This document shows, piece by piece, positions 32,046 through 40,349 of a stretch of 64,000 bases of DNA. Origin of the DNA: Brevibacillus sp. SYP-B805 (GTDB lineage Bacteria; Bacillota; Bacilli; Brevibacillales; Brevibacillaceae); the NCBI RefSeq assembly GCF_011059135.1, contig NZ_JAALGD010000001.1:372001-436000 (forward strand), read 5' to 3'. The stretch's first letter is position 1. Each line of letters starts with the position of its first letter. Below the pieces are notes generated by a model. That model was not told the origin of the DNA and did no database searches. It was given only the letters and a program-made list of their open reading frames with translations. The position numbers were made by a program, and so were the translations under genes.

Positions 32046-32977
32046 CGGACAACCGCGTCGGCGTTCTCGTCATGTCGTACGGGACGCCCAACAGCTTTGA
32101 AGAGGTGGAAGCGTATTATACGCACATTCGCCGCGGCATCCCCCCCTCTCCGGAACAACTGCAAGCCCTGATGGCCCGTTACGAAGCGATCGTCGGAGGA
32201 TTTTTTCCGCTGCGCCGGAACACAGACAATCAGGTGGCCGCGCTGCAGCAGACATTGCAGCGGGATTATCCGGCAGTGGATTATGTCTGTGTGCAGGGAT
32301 TGAAGCATGCTGCGCCTTTTATCGAGGATGGGGTTGAAGAGATTGCCGCCGCAGGGATTCGTCGGGCGGTCGGGATCGTGCTGGCCCCTCATTATTCCCG
32401 CATGAGCATTGGCGGCTACATTGAACGGGCCCGGAAGAAGGCGGAAGAAACGGGGGTTGCGATCCGCTTTGTGAAGAGCTACCACGATCACCCCCTGTTA
32501 ATCGAAGCGCTGGCGGAACGGGTGAAGCTGGGACTCGAACGTTTCCCACCCGACAAACGCGCTCAGGTACGGGTTATTTTTACTGCGCACAGCCTCCCTG
32601 CCCACATTCTCGACATGCATGATCCGTATCCGCAGCAGTTGATGGAGACCTCCCGTCTGGTGGCAGAAACGGCCGGGGTAACCAACTGGCAGTTTGCCTG
32701 GCAGAGCGCGGGGCAGACCGGCGTGCCGTGGCTGGGTCCCGATATTTTGGAAGTATTGGAGACGGTAAACCGCGAAGAGGGCGTGAACGAGGTGCTGATC
32801 TGTCCGGTCGGCTTCGTCTCCGATCATTTGGAAATTCTTTACGACATTGACATTGAATGCAGGCGATTGGCACAGTCGCTTGGCATCCATCTGGAACGGA
32901 CGGAGATGCTGAATGCCGATGCCAAATACATGAAGCTGTTGGCCGATACCGTTCACCGAACAGCGGAAGAAGGGTGA
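32042..32977 (+). CDS. hemH: Ferrochelatase (coproporphyrin ferrochelatase type)
   Basis: A 311-residue soluble ferrochelatase, the length of the Gram-positive form without Fe-S cluster. Key segments: LAPHYSRMSIGGYIERA, the catalytic histidine in FTAHSLPAHIL, WQSAGQTGVPWLGPDI and the acidic metal-path segment CPVGFVSDHLEILYDIDIE. In Firmicutes this enzyme inserts iron into coproporphyrin III (CpfC) ahead of decarboxylation by a separate protein. Start overlaps hemE stop (ATGA), so translation is coupled. Confidence 0.95.
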   Translation: MTDNRVGVLVMSYGTPNSFEEVEAYYTHIRRGIPPSPEQLQALMARYEAIVGGFFPLRRNTDNQVAALQQTLQRDYPAVDYVCVQGLKHAAPFIEDGVEEIAAAGIRRAVGIVLAPHYSRMSIGGYIERARKKAEETGVAIRFVKSYHDHPLLIEALAERVKLGLERFPPDKRAQVRVIFTAHSLPAHILDMHDPYPQQLMETSRLVAETAGVTNWQFAWQSAGQTGVPWLGPDILEVLETVNREEGVNEVLICPVGFVSDHLEILYDIDIECRRLAQSLGIHLERTEMLNADAKYMKLLADTVHRTAEEG

Positions 32978-32983
32978 TGTGTG

Positions 32984-34444
32984 ATGAGCGAAGGCAAGCG
33001 CGTGCTGGTCGCCGGTGGCGGGATCACCGGATTGAGCGCCGCCTATTATCTGAAAAAATGGTTTGCCGAACGGGGCGAGCCGGTGCAGATTACCCTGGTC
33101 GAAAAAGAGGCGTCGTTCGGCGGAAAGATCGCCACGCTGCGCAGGAACGGATTCATTATGGAAAGGGGACCCGATTCGTTTCTGGCAAGGAAAAAGCCGA
33201 TCATTGACCTCACGCGCAATCTCGGCCTGGAGCCGGATCTTGTCCCCACCAGGCCGGAAGCGAAAAAAACCTACATCCTGCGCAGCCGGAAGCTTGTCCC
33301 CATGCCGCCGGGACTCGTGCTCGGCATTCCCACCCGCTTGATTCCCTTTGCGAAATCGGGCCTGCTTTCGCCGCTTGGCAAAGCCAGGGCAGCCATGGAC
33401 CTGATCCTGCCCGGCCGGAAAGAAGAAGGGGACGAATCGATCGGACGGTTTATCGAGCGCAGGCTTGGAAAAGAGATGCTCGATCGGGTCGTCCAGCCGC
33501 TGCTGGCGGGCATCTACGCCGGGGACTGTCATACACTAAGCATTCAGGCGACATTTCCGCAATTTCACGAGATTGAGAAAAAACACCGCAGCATGATGCT
33601 GGGAATCATGCAAGGCGCGGGTCGCGCTCCTGCGGCGTCAACTTCCGTCGAGCTTCCAGAAAGCGTAAAGCACAGCATGTTTCTCTCCTATAGAAAGGGG
33701 CTGTATACGCTCGTGGAAGCGTTGCTGGAACGGTTGGGCGATGTGGAAAAGGTGACGGGGGAAGAGATCGTGGATATCGCGCGTCAGCAAACAGATGGCA
33801 AGACCGCATATCGCGCCGTGACTTCAAACGGCCGGGAGTTTGCTGCGGACGCGATCATTCTGGCATTGCCTGCTTACGCGCTGGCAAGCGTTTTTCCACA
33901 CCTCCCGGCGGCCCGGGCCTTCGGCAGCATGCCGTATGTATCCGTAGCCAATGTGCTGCTCGGATTTGAACGGAAGCACTTCCCGCACTCGCTGGACGGC
34001 TCGGGATTTGTCGTGCCCCCCTGTGAAAGACGCTTCATTACCGCCTGCACCTGGACGTCATCCAAATGGGGACATACGGCACCGGCCGGCCATGTGCTGC
34101 TTCGCTGTTATGTCGGCCGTATGGGAGAGGAAGATTGGATGCAGTTGAGCGACGAGCAGATCGTGGAAGGCGTCATGCGCGATGTGACGGATATGATGGG
34201 TATGAAGGATTTCCGGGTTCAGCCCGTTTTTGTGGAAGTCACCCGCCATCTTCGCTCCATGCCTCAGTATGAAGTGGGGCACATCGAGCGGGTCGCCCGC
34301 CTGAACGATGAACTGGCTGACGCGTATCCCGGTGTGTTTGCGACCGGATCGGCTTTCCATGGCATCGGACTGCCCGATTGCATCCGGCAGGGAAAAGAAA
34401 CCGCCGAACAGGCAGTTGGTTACCTGCAAAACCGTGGATATTGA
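32984..34444 (+). CDS. hemY: Coproporphyrinogen III/protoporphyrinogen oxidase (HemY/CgoX)
   Basis: A 486-residue FAD enzyme. The N-terminal dinucleotide fold VLVAGGGITGLSAAYYLKKW is followed by EKEASFGGKIATLRRNGFIMERGPDSFLARK, and the C-terminus has GVFATGSAFHGIGLPDCIRQGKETAE, the second FAD-contact motif of HemG/HemY oxidases. In Gram-positives the enzyme oxidises coproporphyrinogen III to coproporphyrin III (CgoX) for the preceding ferrochelatase. I use ATG 32984; GTG 32981 is possible. Third gene of the hem operon, 6 bp after hemH. Confidence 0.94.
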   Translation: MSEGKRVLVAGGGITGLSAAYYLKKWFAERGEPVQITLVEKEASFGGKIATLRRNGFIMERGPDSFLARKKPIIDLTRNLGLEPDLVPTRPEAKKTYILRSRKLVPMPPGLVLGIPTRLIPFAKSGLLSPLGKARAAMDLILPGRKEEGDESIGRFIERRLGKEMLDRVVQPLLAGIYAGDCHTLSIQATFPQFHEIEKKHRSMMLGIMQGAGRAPAASTSVELPESVKHSMFLSYRKGLYTLVEALLERLGDVEKVTGEEIVDIARQQTDGKTAYRAVTSNGREFAADAIILALPAYALASVFPHLPAARAFGSMPYVSVANVLLGFERKHFPHSLDGSGFVVPPCERRFITACTWTSSKWGHTAPAGHVLLRCYVGRMGEEDWMQLSDEQIVEGVMRDVTDMMGMKDFRVQPVFVEVTRHLRSMPQYEVGHIERVARLNDELADAYPGVFATGSAFHGIGLPDCIRQGKETAEQAVGYLQNRGY

Positions 34445-34469
34445 TCGGTAGAAAGCGAAGGTGATCGCT

Positions 34470-35192
34470 ATGAGAAAAGGATACGTGCCCAACCAGCATG
34501 GCGCCTGGGCGATGCTGCTCATCCCGTTTCTTTTCGGGATGTTGGCGGCCAAGCCCGTTTGGCTGCATGCGGTGCTGTTTCTCGGCTGGCTGTTGGCGTA
34601 CTTGTTTTCGTATCCGTTTCTGCAATGGCTCCGAACCGGAAAGACACGGATATACGGGAGGCCGATGCTGCTGTACGGCGGTTTGCTGATTCCAACCGGC
34701 ATCGCGCTGTTCGCATTGAAACCGTCACTGGTATGGATGGCGCCGCTGTTCCTCCCTTTGTTTCTGGTGAACTGCCACTACGCGAGACGCAATCAGGAGC
34801 GTTCGCTGATCAACGATATTGTCGCAGTCGTCCAGTTCAGTTTGATGGTTTTTGTCGCGTACCAGGTGGGAGGAGGAACCAACTGGCGGCTTGCAGCGGA
34901 GTTGTTCGGGTTCAGCGTCCTTTATTTTACGGGAACGGTGTTTTACGTGAAAACGATGATCCGGGAAAAGCACAATGTGATGTACTACTGGCTCTCCGTC
35001 GGCTATCACCTCGCCTTGCTGGCAGCAGCGGCTTTATGGTTTCCGCATGGCTTGCTGGTGCCGCTGGCGGTGCTGCTCGTCCGGGCCATCTGGTCTCCGC
35101 GCGCGAACCTGACAGTCAAACAAAGCGGCATCCTTGAAATTGCCTATTCCGTGATGATCGCCTGCTCGGTGCTGGTTATCTATCCGTCATAG
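34470..35192 (+). CDS. YwiC-like multipass membrane protein
   Basis: A 240-residue protein with about seven to eight transmembrane helices. The opening VPNQHGAWAMLLIPFLFG with its conserved N-x-H-G-A-W is the signature of the YwiC-like family. In B. subtilis ywiC lies beside fnr and other anaerobic genes; here it follows hemY by 25 bp inside a haem/NO-related island, supporting a role connected with anaerobic respiration or haem handling. Biochemical function unknown. ATG 34470 has GAAGGTG at 8 bp. Confidence 0.82.
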   Translation: MRKGYVPNQHGAWAMLLIPFLFGMLAAKPVWLHAVLFLGWLLAYLFSYPFLQWLRTGKTRIYGRPMLLYGGLLIPTGIALFALKPSLVWMAPLFLPLFLVNCHYARRNQERSLINDIVAVVQFSLMVFVAYQVGGGTNWRLAAELFGFSVLYFTGTVFYVKTMIREKHNVMYYWLSVGYHLALLAAAALWFPHGLLVPLAVLLVRAIWSPRANLTVKQSGILEIAYSVMIACSVLVIYPS

Positions 35193-35211
35193 ATGCCCGG
35201 GGGCTGGCAAC

Positions 35212-35232
35212 CCTGCCCGTTCGCCGGGCAGG
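35212..35232 (+). terminator. GC-rich hairpin after the hem/ywiC operon
   Basis: Perfect stem CCTGCCCG/CGGGCAGG with loop TTCGC, 19 bp after the ywiC-like stop. No T tract follows, so termination here would have to be factor-dependent; it may also only stabilise the 3' end. Confidence 0.4.
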
Positions 35233-35258
35233 ACGTGCGATGAATGTTCAGAATATTA

Positions 35259-35330
35259 TGTGAATTTTTCACAAAAAAAGAGGGCTCTGTGATGACGATC
35301 ACTGTTTGCGGAAGCGCGCTTTTTTACGAT
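35259..35330 (+). promoter_or_regulatory. Crp/Fnr-type sites and promoter of the radical SAM-NO reductase operon
   Basis: TGTGA-TGACGA-TCACT (35288-35303) matches the N6 palindrome with one mismatch; TACGAT at 35325-35330 fits as -10, again putting the centre near -41.5. A second palindrome 30 bp upstream, TGTGA-ATTTT-TCACA (35259-35273), has a 5-bp spacer and is less certain. Confidence 0.65.
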
Positions 35331-35368
35331 GAAGTCGGTTAACGTATCCCGAAGGAAGGAGGATGGCA

Positions 35369-36496
35369 ATGATGGCAATGCCGTCTTTGGTCAAAGAACG
35401 GGATTATCGCGAAAATCCGTTTATTGTCATTTGGGAAGTAACCCGCGCCTGTGCCTTGAAGTGTTTGCACTGCCGTGCCGAAGCGCAATATACGCCGGAT
35501 CCGCGGCAACTTAGCTTCGAGGAAGGGAAGAGGTTGATCGACGATGTCGCGCGGATGGATCGTCCTTTGTTCGTATTCACGGGAGGAGATCCGCTTATGC
35601 GCCCTGATCTGTTTCGTCTTGCGGAATATGCGATTAAGGAAAAAGGGCTGCCCGTGTCGATGACGCCGAGCGCGACACCAAGGGTAACCCTGGAAGCCGT
35701 TCGTCAGGCCAAGGAGGTCGGGTTGTCCCGCTGGGCCTTCAGCCTGGATGGTTCCTGCGCGGACATACACGATCATTTTCGGGGAACAAAAGGTTCCTAC
35801 GATCTGACGATGCGCGGCATTGCATACTTGAAAGAACTGGATATCCCCATTCAAGTGAACACGACCGTATCCCGTTATAACGTTCACGATCTCGAGGCGA
35901 TTTCCGAAAAAGTGAAGAATATGGGAGCGGTGCTGTGGAGCGTGTTTTTCCTCGTTCCTACGGGGCGGGGGGTGCAGGAGGATATGATCTCTGCCGAAGA
36001 GCACGAAGCCGTGATGAAGTGGTTATGCCGCATTGAATCCGACATGCCCTATGGGATCAAGGCAACCGAAGCGCCGCATTACCGCCGCGTCTTCGTACAG
36101 GAGCGAATGCGCCCAGGATCCGGGGAACCGACGGCAGCGAAGCGTTCCGATCTGCTCGGGCGGGCCCCCAAAGGCGTGAACGATGGGGACGGTTTCGTTT
36201 TCATCAGCCATATCGGGGACGTGTACCCGAGCGGATTTTTACCCATTCCGTGCGGGAATGTGCGCGAGCAGTCCCTGGTGGATATCTACCGGCATTCCCC
36301 GGTGTTGCAGGAACTGCGTGACAAGTCGCGGCTGAAGGGGAAATGCGGCGTGTGTGAGTTTAAGGAATTATGCGGAGGTTCGCGGGCACGGGCTTATGCG
36401 GTAACGGGCGATTACATGGAGAGCGATCCGTACTGCGCTTATATGCCGAAAGCCTATCAGGCAACGCAAGTGTGGGAAAATGAATTTAGGCGGTGA
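35369..36496 (+). CDS. Radical SAM/SPASM-domain protein, haem-island associated
   Basis: About 375 residues. The radical SAM motif is WEVTRACALKCLHCRAEAQ (C-x3-C-x2-C) and FTGGDPLMRPDL is the SAM-binding GGE-like motif. The C-terminal SPASM-type cluster region reads CGVCEFKELCGGSRARAY with a further Cys in SDPYC. This architecture (TIGR04053-like) is related to the AhbD/NirJ group that modifies haem precursors. It is followed within 5 bp by the NO reductase gene and shares its Fnr-type promoter, so a maturation or haem-related role for the reductase is plausible but unproven. Start is ambiguous among ATG 35363, 35369 and 35372 around the AGGAAGGAGG site. Confidence 0.85.
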   Translation: MMAMPSLVKERDYRENPFIVIWEVTRACALKCLHCRAEAQYTPDPRQLSFEEGKRLIDDVARMDRPLFVFTGGDPLMRPDLFRLAEYAIKEKGLPVSMTPSATPRVTLEAVRQAKEVGLSRWAFSLDGSCADIHDHFRGTKGSYDLTMRGIAYLKELDIPIQVNTTVSRYNVHDLEAISEKVKNMGAVLWSVFFLVPTGRGVQEDMISAEEHEAVMKWLCRIESDMPYGIKATEAPHYRRVFVQERMRPGSGEPTAAKRSDLLGRAPKGVNDGDGFVFISHIGDVYPSGFLPIPCGNVREQSLVDIYRHSPVLQELRDKSRLKGKCGVCEFKELCGGSRARAYAVTGDYMESDPYCAYMPKAYQATQVWENEFRR

Positions 36497-36500
36497 CTAC

Positions 36501-38783
36501 ATGACATACAAAAAACTTTGGATGGCGCTGGCGTTGGTGTTCTTTGCTTCATTTGCCGTATTGCTCTATTACGGCGGTGAGATTTATCAGGTGAAACCGC
36601 CGATACCGGAAAAAGTGGTCATGCAAGCAGGCAGCGTGGTCTTCACGAAGCAGGACATCGAGGATGGACAAAACATCTGGCAGCGCATGGGTGGACAGGA
36701 AGTCGGCAGCGTTTGGGGACACGGCGCGTATGTCGCCCCGGACTGGAGCGCGGATTGGCTGCACCGCGAGCTGACATTCATGCTGGACAAGTGGTCCAAT
36801 GCGGCGTACGGCCAACCGTACGACAAACTCGATGAGGGCAAGAAAGGCGAGTTGAAGGCAAAATTAAAGCAGGAAATCCGAACGAATACGTACGACCAGC
36901 AGACCGGAAACCTGGTTATCTCCGATGACCGTGCCGAGGCGGCGCAAACGCTGGTCGACTATTACAGCAAAGTTTTCGGCGATGACCCGAGTATGGATCA
37001 ATACCGCGAAAAAATCGCCATTCCGGCCAATACGGTCAAAAGCGCAGAGGATCGTTTCAAACTGGGAGCGTTTTTCTTCTGGGCGGCCTGGTCCACATCT
37101 ACGAACCGTCCGGGTCAGGAGATCACGTATACGAACAACTGGCCTGGTGAGCCGCTGATTGACAACGTGCCGACCTCCAGTACGATCATCTGGTCGCTGG
37201 TGAGTGTCATTCTGCTGCTTGCCGGCGTCGGGGCATTGGGCTGGTATTTTGCCGTGCAAAGGAAAAAAGAAGAACACGAGCTGGCCGTCAAGATACCGGA
37301 TAAAGATCCGCTGCTCAGCATCAAGGCCACTCCATCCATGCGGGCGACGCTGAAATATTTTTGGGTCGTCACCGCACTGATGGTGGTTCAGATGGGCCTG
37401 GGGGCGATCACGGCGCACTACAGCGTCGAAGGCAACGGATTTTACGGGATTCCGCTGGCTGATTGGCTCCCGTATGCCGTCACGCGAACGTGGCACACGC
37501 AGCTGGCCATCTTCTGGATCGCCACGGCATGGCTCGCCACCGGTCTCTACATCGGCCCGGCCATTTCCGGGCATGAACCGAAATTCCAACGTCTCGGCGT
37601 TAACTTCCTGTTCGGCGCGCTGCTGTTGGTGGTTGTCGGCTCGATGGCCGGGCAGTGGGCCGCGATCAAAGGGTATATTACGAATTTGTCCAGCAACTTT
37701 TATTTCGGTCACCAAGGGTACGAATATGTGGATCTTGGCCGCATTTGGCAAATTCTCCTTCTGATCGGCTTGTTCCTGTGGTTCTTCCTGATGGCTCGGG
37801 CCATTTGGCCGGCGCTGAAGCGAAAGAGCGAAGGGCGGCAGCTGCTCATGCTGTTCCTGATCGCATCGGTGGCCATTCCTGTGTTTTACGTGCCGGGGCT
37901 CATGTGGGATCAGAATTCGCACTTGTCGATGGTGACGTACTGGCGCTGGTGGATCGTGCATTTGTGGGTAGAAGGTTTCTTTGAAGTATTCGCCTCCGTT
38001 CTGATCGCCTTCCTGTTTGCGCGCATGGGTCTGATCAAAACGGCTTCCGCCACGGCAAACGTGTTGTTCTCGACCATTATCTTCTTGTTCGGCGGCATTA
38101 TCGGGACATTCCACCACTTGTACTTTGCCGGCACACCGACAGGGGTGCTCGTGTTCGGCGCAGTGTTCAGCGCGCTCGAGGTGGTGCCGCTCGTCCTGAT
38201 TGGATTCGAGGCCTACGAAAATTTGCGCCACAGCAAAGCAAAAGCGTGGGTGGCGAGGTATCGCTGGCCGATCTATTTCTTCGTCGCCGTGGCGTTCTGG
38301 AACTTGCTCGGCGCGGGGATATTCGGGTTCCTGATCAACCCGCCGATCGCCCTGTATTACATGCAGGGATTGAACACAACGCCGCTGCATGGCCATACCG
38401 CGCTGTTCGGAGTATACGGCATGCTTGGTCTGGGTCTGATGATGTTCTGCCTGCGCGGGCTCACAGGGGAAAGGCCGTGGAAGACGAAGCTGCTCCGCTT
38501 CTCGTTCTGGGCGTTGAACATCGGTCTGTTGACGATGGGCGTCACCAGCCTGCTGCCGGTCGGTATCCTGCAGACAATCGCGAGCATGGAGCACGGTATG
38601 TGGTACGCGCGTTCCGCCGAATTTTTGCACCAGCCGCTGCTGCAAAATCTTGTCTGGATTCGTGCAGCGGGTGACACGATTTTTGCCGCGGGCGTGGTCG
38701 GTATTGCCATGTTCGTGATCGGTTTGGCAACGGGCCGTTCGTACGAGAAATCGTCCGCCGCGAGCAGCCATGTGCAAGCCTGA
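36501..38783 (+). CDS. norZ: Quinol-type nitric oxide reductase (qNOR)
   Basis: A 760-residue single-subunit NO reductase. An N-terminal helix and a ~200-residue extracytoplasmic domain resembling NorC but with no CxxCH haem c motif (quinol donor type) precede a twelve-helix NorB-like core. Haem and iron ligands are in RTWHTQLAIFWIATAWLATG, VHLWVEGFFEVFASVLIA, GTFHHLYFAG and TTPLHGHTALFGVYGMLG; acidic residues typical of NorB replace the oxidase's cross-linked Tyr. It reduces 2 NO to N2O using menaquinol. The start chosen, ATG 36501, follows AGGCGGTGA; ATG 36480 would overlap the radical SAM gene. No nirK/nirS is in the window, so the role may be NO detoxification or partial denitrification. 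Confidence 0.95.
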   Translation: MTYKKLWMALALVFFASFAVLLYYGGEIYQVKPPIPEKVVMQAGSVVFTKQDIEDGQNIWQRMGGQEVGSVWGHGAYVAPDWSADWLHRELTFMLDKWSNAAYGQPYDKLDEGKKGELKAKLKQEIRTNTYDQQTGNLVISDDRAEAAQTLVDYYSKVFGDDPSMDQYREKIAIPANTVKSAEDRFKLGAFFFWAAWSTSTNRPGQEITYTNNWPGEPLIDNVPTSSTIIWSLVSVILLLAGVGALGWYFAVQRKKEEHELAVKIPDKDPLLSIKATPSMRATLKYFWVVTALMVVQMGLGAITAHYSVEGNGFYGIPLADWLPYAVTRTWHTQLAIFWIATAWLATGLYIGPAISGHEPKFQRLGVNFLFGALLLVVVGSMAGQWAAIKGYITNLSSNFYFGHQGYEYVDLGRIWQILLLIGLFLWFFLMARAIWPALKRKSEGRQLLMLFLIASVAIPVFYVPGLMWDQNSHLSMVTYWRWWIVHLWVEGFFEVFASVLIAFLFARMGLIKTASATANVLFSTIIFLFGGIIGTFHHLYFAGTPTGVLVFGAVFSALEVVPLVLIGFEAYENLRHSKAKAWVARYRWPIYFFVAVAFWNLLGAGIFGFLINPPIALYYMQGLNTTPLHGHTALFGVYGMLGLGLMMFCLRGLTGERPWKTKLLRFSFWALNIGLLTMGVTSLLPVGILQTIASMEHGMWYARSAEFLHQPLLQNLVWIRAAGDTIFAAGVVGIAMFVIGLATGRSYEKSSAASSHVQA

Positions 38784-38874
38784 TCAAGAGATGGCGTGAG
38801 GCTTTGCCAGGGCTGATGCATACAGGCACCCTCGCGTAATGTAGATAAACGATACTGCCATTGGCAATAGTAAG

Positions 38875-38917
38875 TGTGATTCCCGTCACATTTTCCGGGG
38901 CAATGCGCACCTATACT
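38875..38917 (+). promoter_or_regulatory. Crp/Fnr-type site and promoter of hemerythrin-cupin genes
   Basis: TGTGA-TTCCCG-TCACA (38875-38890), perfect, with TATACT at 38912-38917 as -10. The centre is 41.5 bp from the predicted start near 38924, consistent with activation. Confidence 0.8.
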
Positions 38918-38951
38918 CGTTTACAGATAGATGATGAAAGGAATGATTCGT

Positions 38952-39506
38952 ATGACCGATATGCCTCATCATTGCAGCAGCATGATGGCGGGTAGCAATG
39001 GACAGGTGACACTTTGCGAACCGCTGGCCCAGTTGAAACGAGAGCATGGCCCCCTCAGGGAACAAATGGACGCCTTCGCCGGCATGGCAGCCGATATCGG
39101 CATGGATCAAGAAAAAACGGATTGGAGCCGGCAGCTTGCCGAGCTGAAAGAAAAGGTGGATGCCTTTGCCCGGGAGCTTGATCCTCACTCCGAGCGGGAA
39201 GAGGGAACCCTCTTTCCGCTCATGGCGAAATATATCGGCAGACAGATGGGGCCGATTGCCGTGATGGAATATGAACACGAACTGGCCAAGCAAAATCTGA
39301 AGACGTTCGGAGAAGCGGTGGCACAGGTGAAGGAGCCGGTGGATGCAGCGCGCGCGAAAGAGATCGCTTCCTATGCGCTGCAGGCTTATGCCGTGTTAAC
39401 GGATCATTTCATGAAGGAAGAGAACGTACTGTTTCCGATGGCGGAAAACATGCTGAGTGCCGAAGAAAAGGAAGAACTCAGCCGTGCGCTGCGTCAACCG
39501 GATTGA
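38952..39506 (+). CDS. Hemerythrin HHE-domain protein
   Basis: A 184-residue four-helix bundle protein with non-haem di-iron ligands spread as in hemerythrin-like proteins: REHGPLREQ, DPHSEREEGTLFPLM, EYEHELAKQ and DHFMKEENVLFPMAE. The N-terminus has two Cys and a His pair (PHHCSSMM). Such proteins handle oxygen or NO and protect or repair iron-sulfur clusters (Ric/ScdA/DnrN type). Its Fnr-type promoter and the NO reductase upstream support a nitrosative-stress function. ATG 38952 follows AAAGGA at 9 bp. Confidence 0.9.
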   Translation: MTDMPHHCSSMMAGSNGQVTLCEPLAQLKREHGPLREQMDAFAGMAADIGMDQEKTDWSRQLAELKEKVDAFARELDPHSEREEGTLFPLMAKYIGRQMGPIAVMEYEHELAKQNLKTFGEAVAQVKEPVDAARAKEIASYALQAYAVLTDHFMKEENVLFPMAENMLSAEEKEELSRALRQPD

Positions 39507-39531
39507 AATTGACTTGCAGGAGTTGGGAAGA

Positions 39532-39843
39532 ATGAAAGTATACCCACTGTCATTCGAGGAATCCTTTATCCATCCGGTGCTGGATAATGGTGTGTCCAAA
39601 GTCGTGAAATTCTCGTTTCCAAAAGGAAAGGTATTACAGAAACACAAGACGACCAGCGATATCCTGGTATTTGTGCTGCAGGGAAAAATCCGCTTCGTCG
39701 CCCATGAAGAAGTGGAACTGGCTCAAGCCAACATGATCTCCCTCGACAAGCAGGTGGAGCATGCCATCGAAGCATTGGAAGACAGTGTGGTTGTGCTGGT
39801 GCTGACACCCAGCCCGTCAGCTCATTCCGTGTTCAAACCGTAA
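39532..39843 (+). CDS. Small cupin-domain protein
   Basis: A 103-residue single cupin. The first cupin motif is degenerate (FPKGKVLQKHKTTSDILVFVLQGKI) and the second is ISLDKQVEHAIEALEDSVVVLVL; only some of the usual metal ligands (H in QKHK, H in VEHAI) remain. It starts 25 bp after the hemerythrin gene with GGAGTTGGGAAGA upstream and is probably co-transcribed. It may be a small sensor or metal protein of the NO response; function unknown. Confidence 0.8.
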   Translation: MKVYPLSFEESFIHPVLDNGVSKVVKFSFPKGKVLQKHKTTSDILVFVLQGKIRFVAHEEVELAQANMISLDKQVEHAIEALEDSVVVLVLTPSPSAHSVFKP

Positions 39844-39865
39844 CGGCAGCGTGTCAGACCCGCCG

Positions 39866-40246
39866 TCAGCGTTCTTCCCGTTCGGACCGGCGGGTCAGCC
39901 AACGCTGCAGCACGATGGCCTGGTTGTGATCCGCATCTTTCGCGGCATAGAGAAGCGTGACCTTCTGTTCATCCGCCATGCCGCATATCCGGTCGACCAG
40001 TTCATGGCGGATCGGATCTTCTTCCAGTTCCCGTTCGTATCGTGCGCAGAATTCGTCAAACCGCTCCGGTTGGTGGCCGAACCATTTGCAAAGATCGGCG
40101 CTCGGTGCGATATCTTTCATCCACTCGTCGATCGCAGCCCGCTCTTTGGATATGCCGCGCGGCCAAAAACGGTCAACCAGGATGCGGACGCCGTCTTCGG
40201 GGGAGGGCGTGTCGTAAATACGCTTCACCAAAATCTGATGCATCAT
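39866..40246 (-). CDS. DUF488-family protein
   Basis: A 126-residue DUF488 protein. VKRIYDTPSPEDGVRILVDRFWPRGISKE and the later YAAKDADHNQAIVLQRWL are characteristic of this widespread family of unknown function. No clear ribosome binding site precedes the tandem ATGs at 40246/40243. It converges with the cupin gene and is divergent from the 12-helix membrane protein gene 100 bp away. Confidence 0.82.
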   Translation of the reverse strand: MMHQILVKRIYDTPSPEDGVRILVDRFWPRGISKERAAIDEWMKDIAPSADLCKWFGHQPERFDEFCARYERELEEDPIRHELVDRICGMADEQKVTLLYAAKDADHNQAIVLQRWLTRRSEREER

Positions 40247-40349
40247 AGGAGTATCAGCCTTCTTTCACAGATTGCAGTGCTTTGACTGCGTCCATTATAT
40301 CACTGCGGAGTCAGGAAATGAACCAAGGCCCGATGTTCAAGATACCGTC

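Noticed and set aside
35259-35273. TGTGA-N5-TCACA as a full Crp/Fnr site
   Set aside because: The spacer is 5 bp instead of 6 and no -10 hexamer fits at the usual distance; kept only as a secondary possibility beside the N6 site at 35288.
36864-38777. 637-codon open frame on the minus strand opposite norZ
   Set aside because: Antisense shadow of the NO reductase; composition dominated by R, H, Q, E and no recognisable domain.
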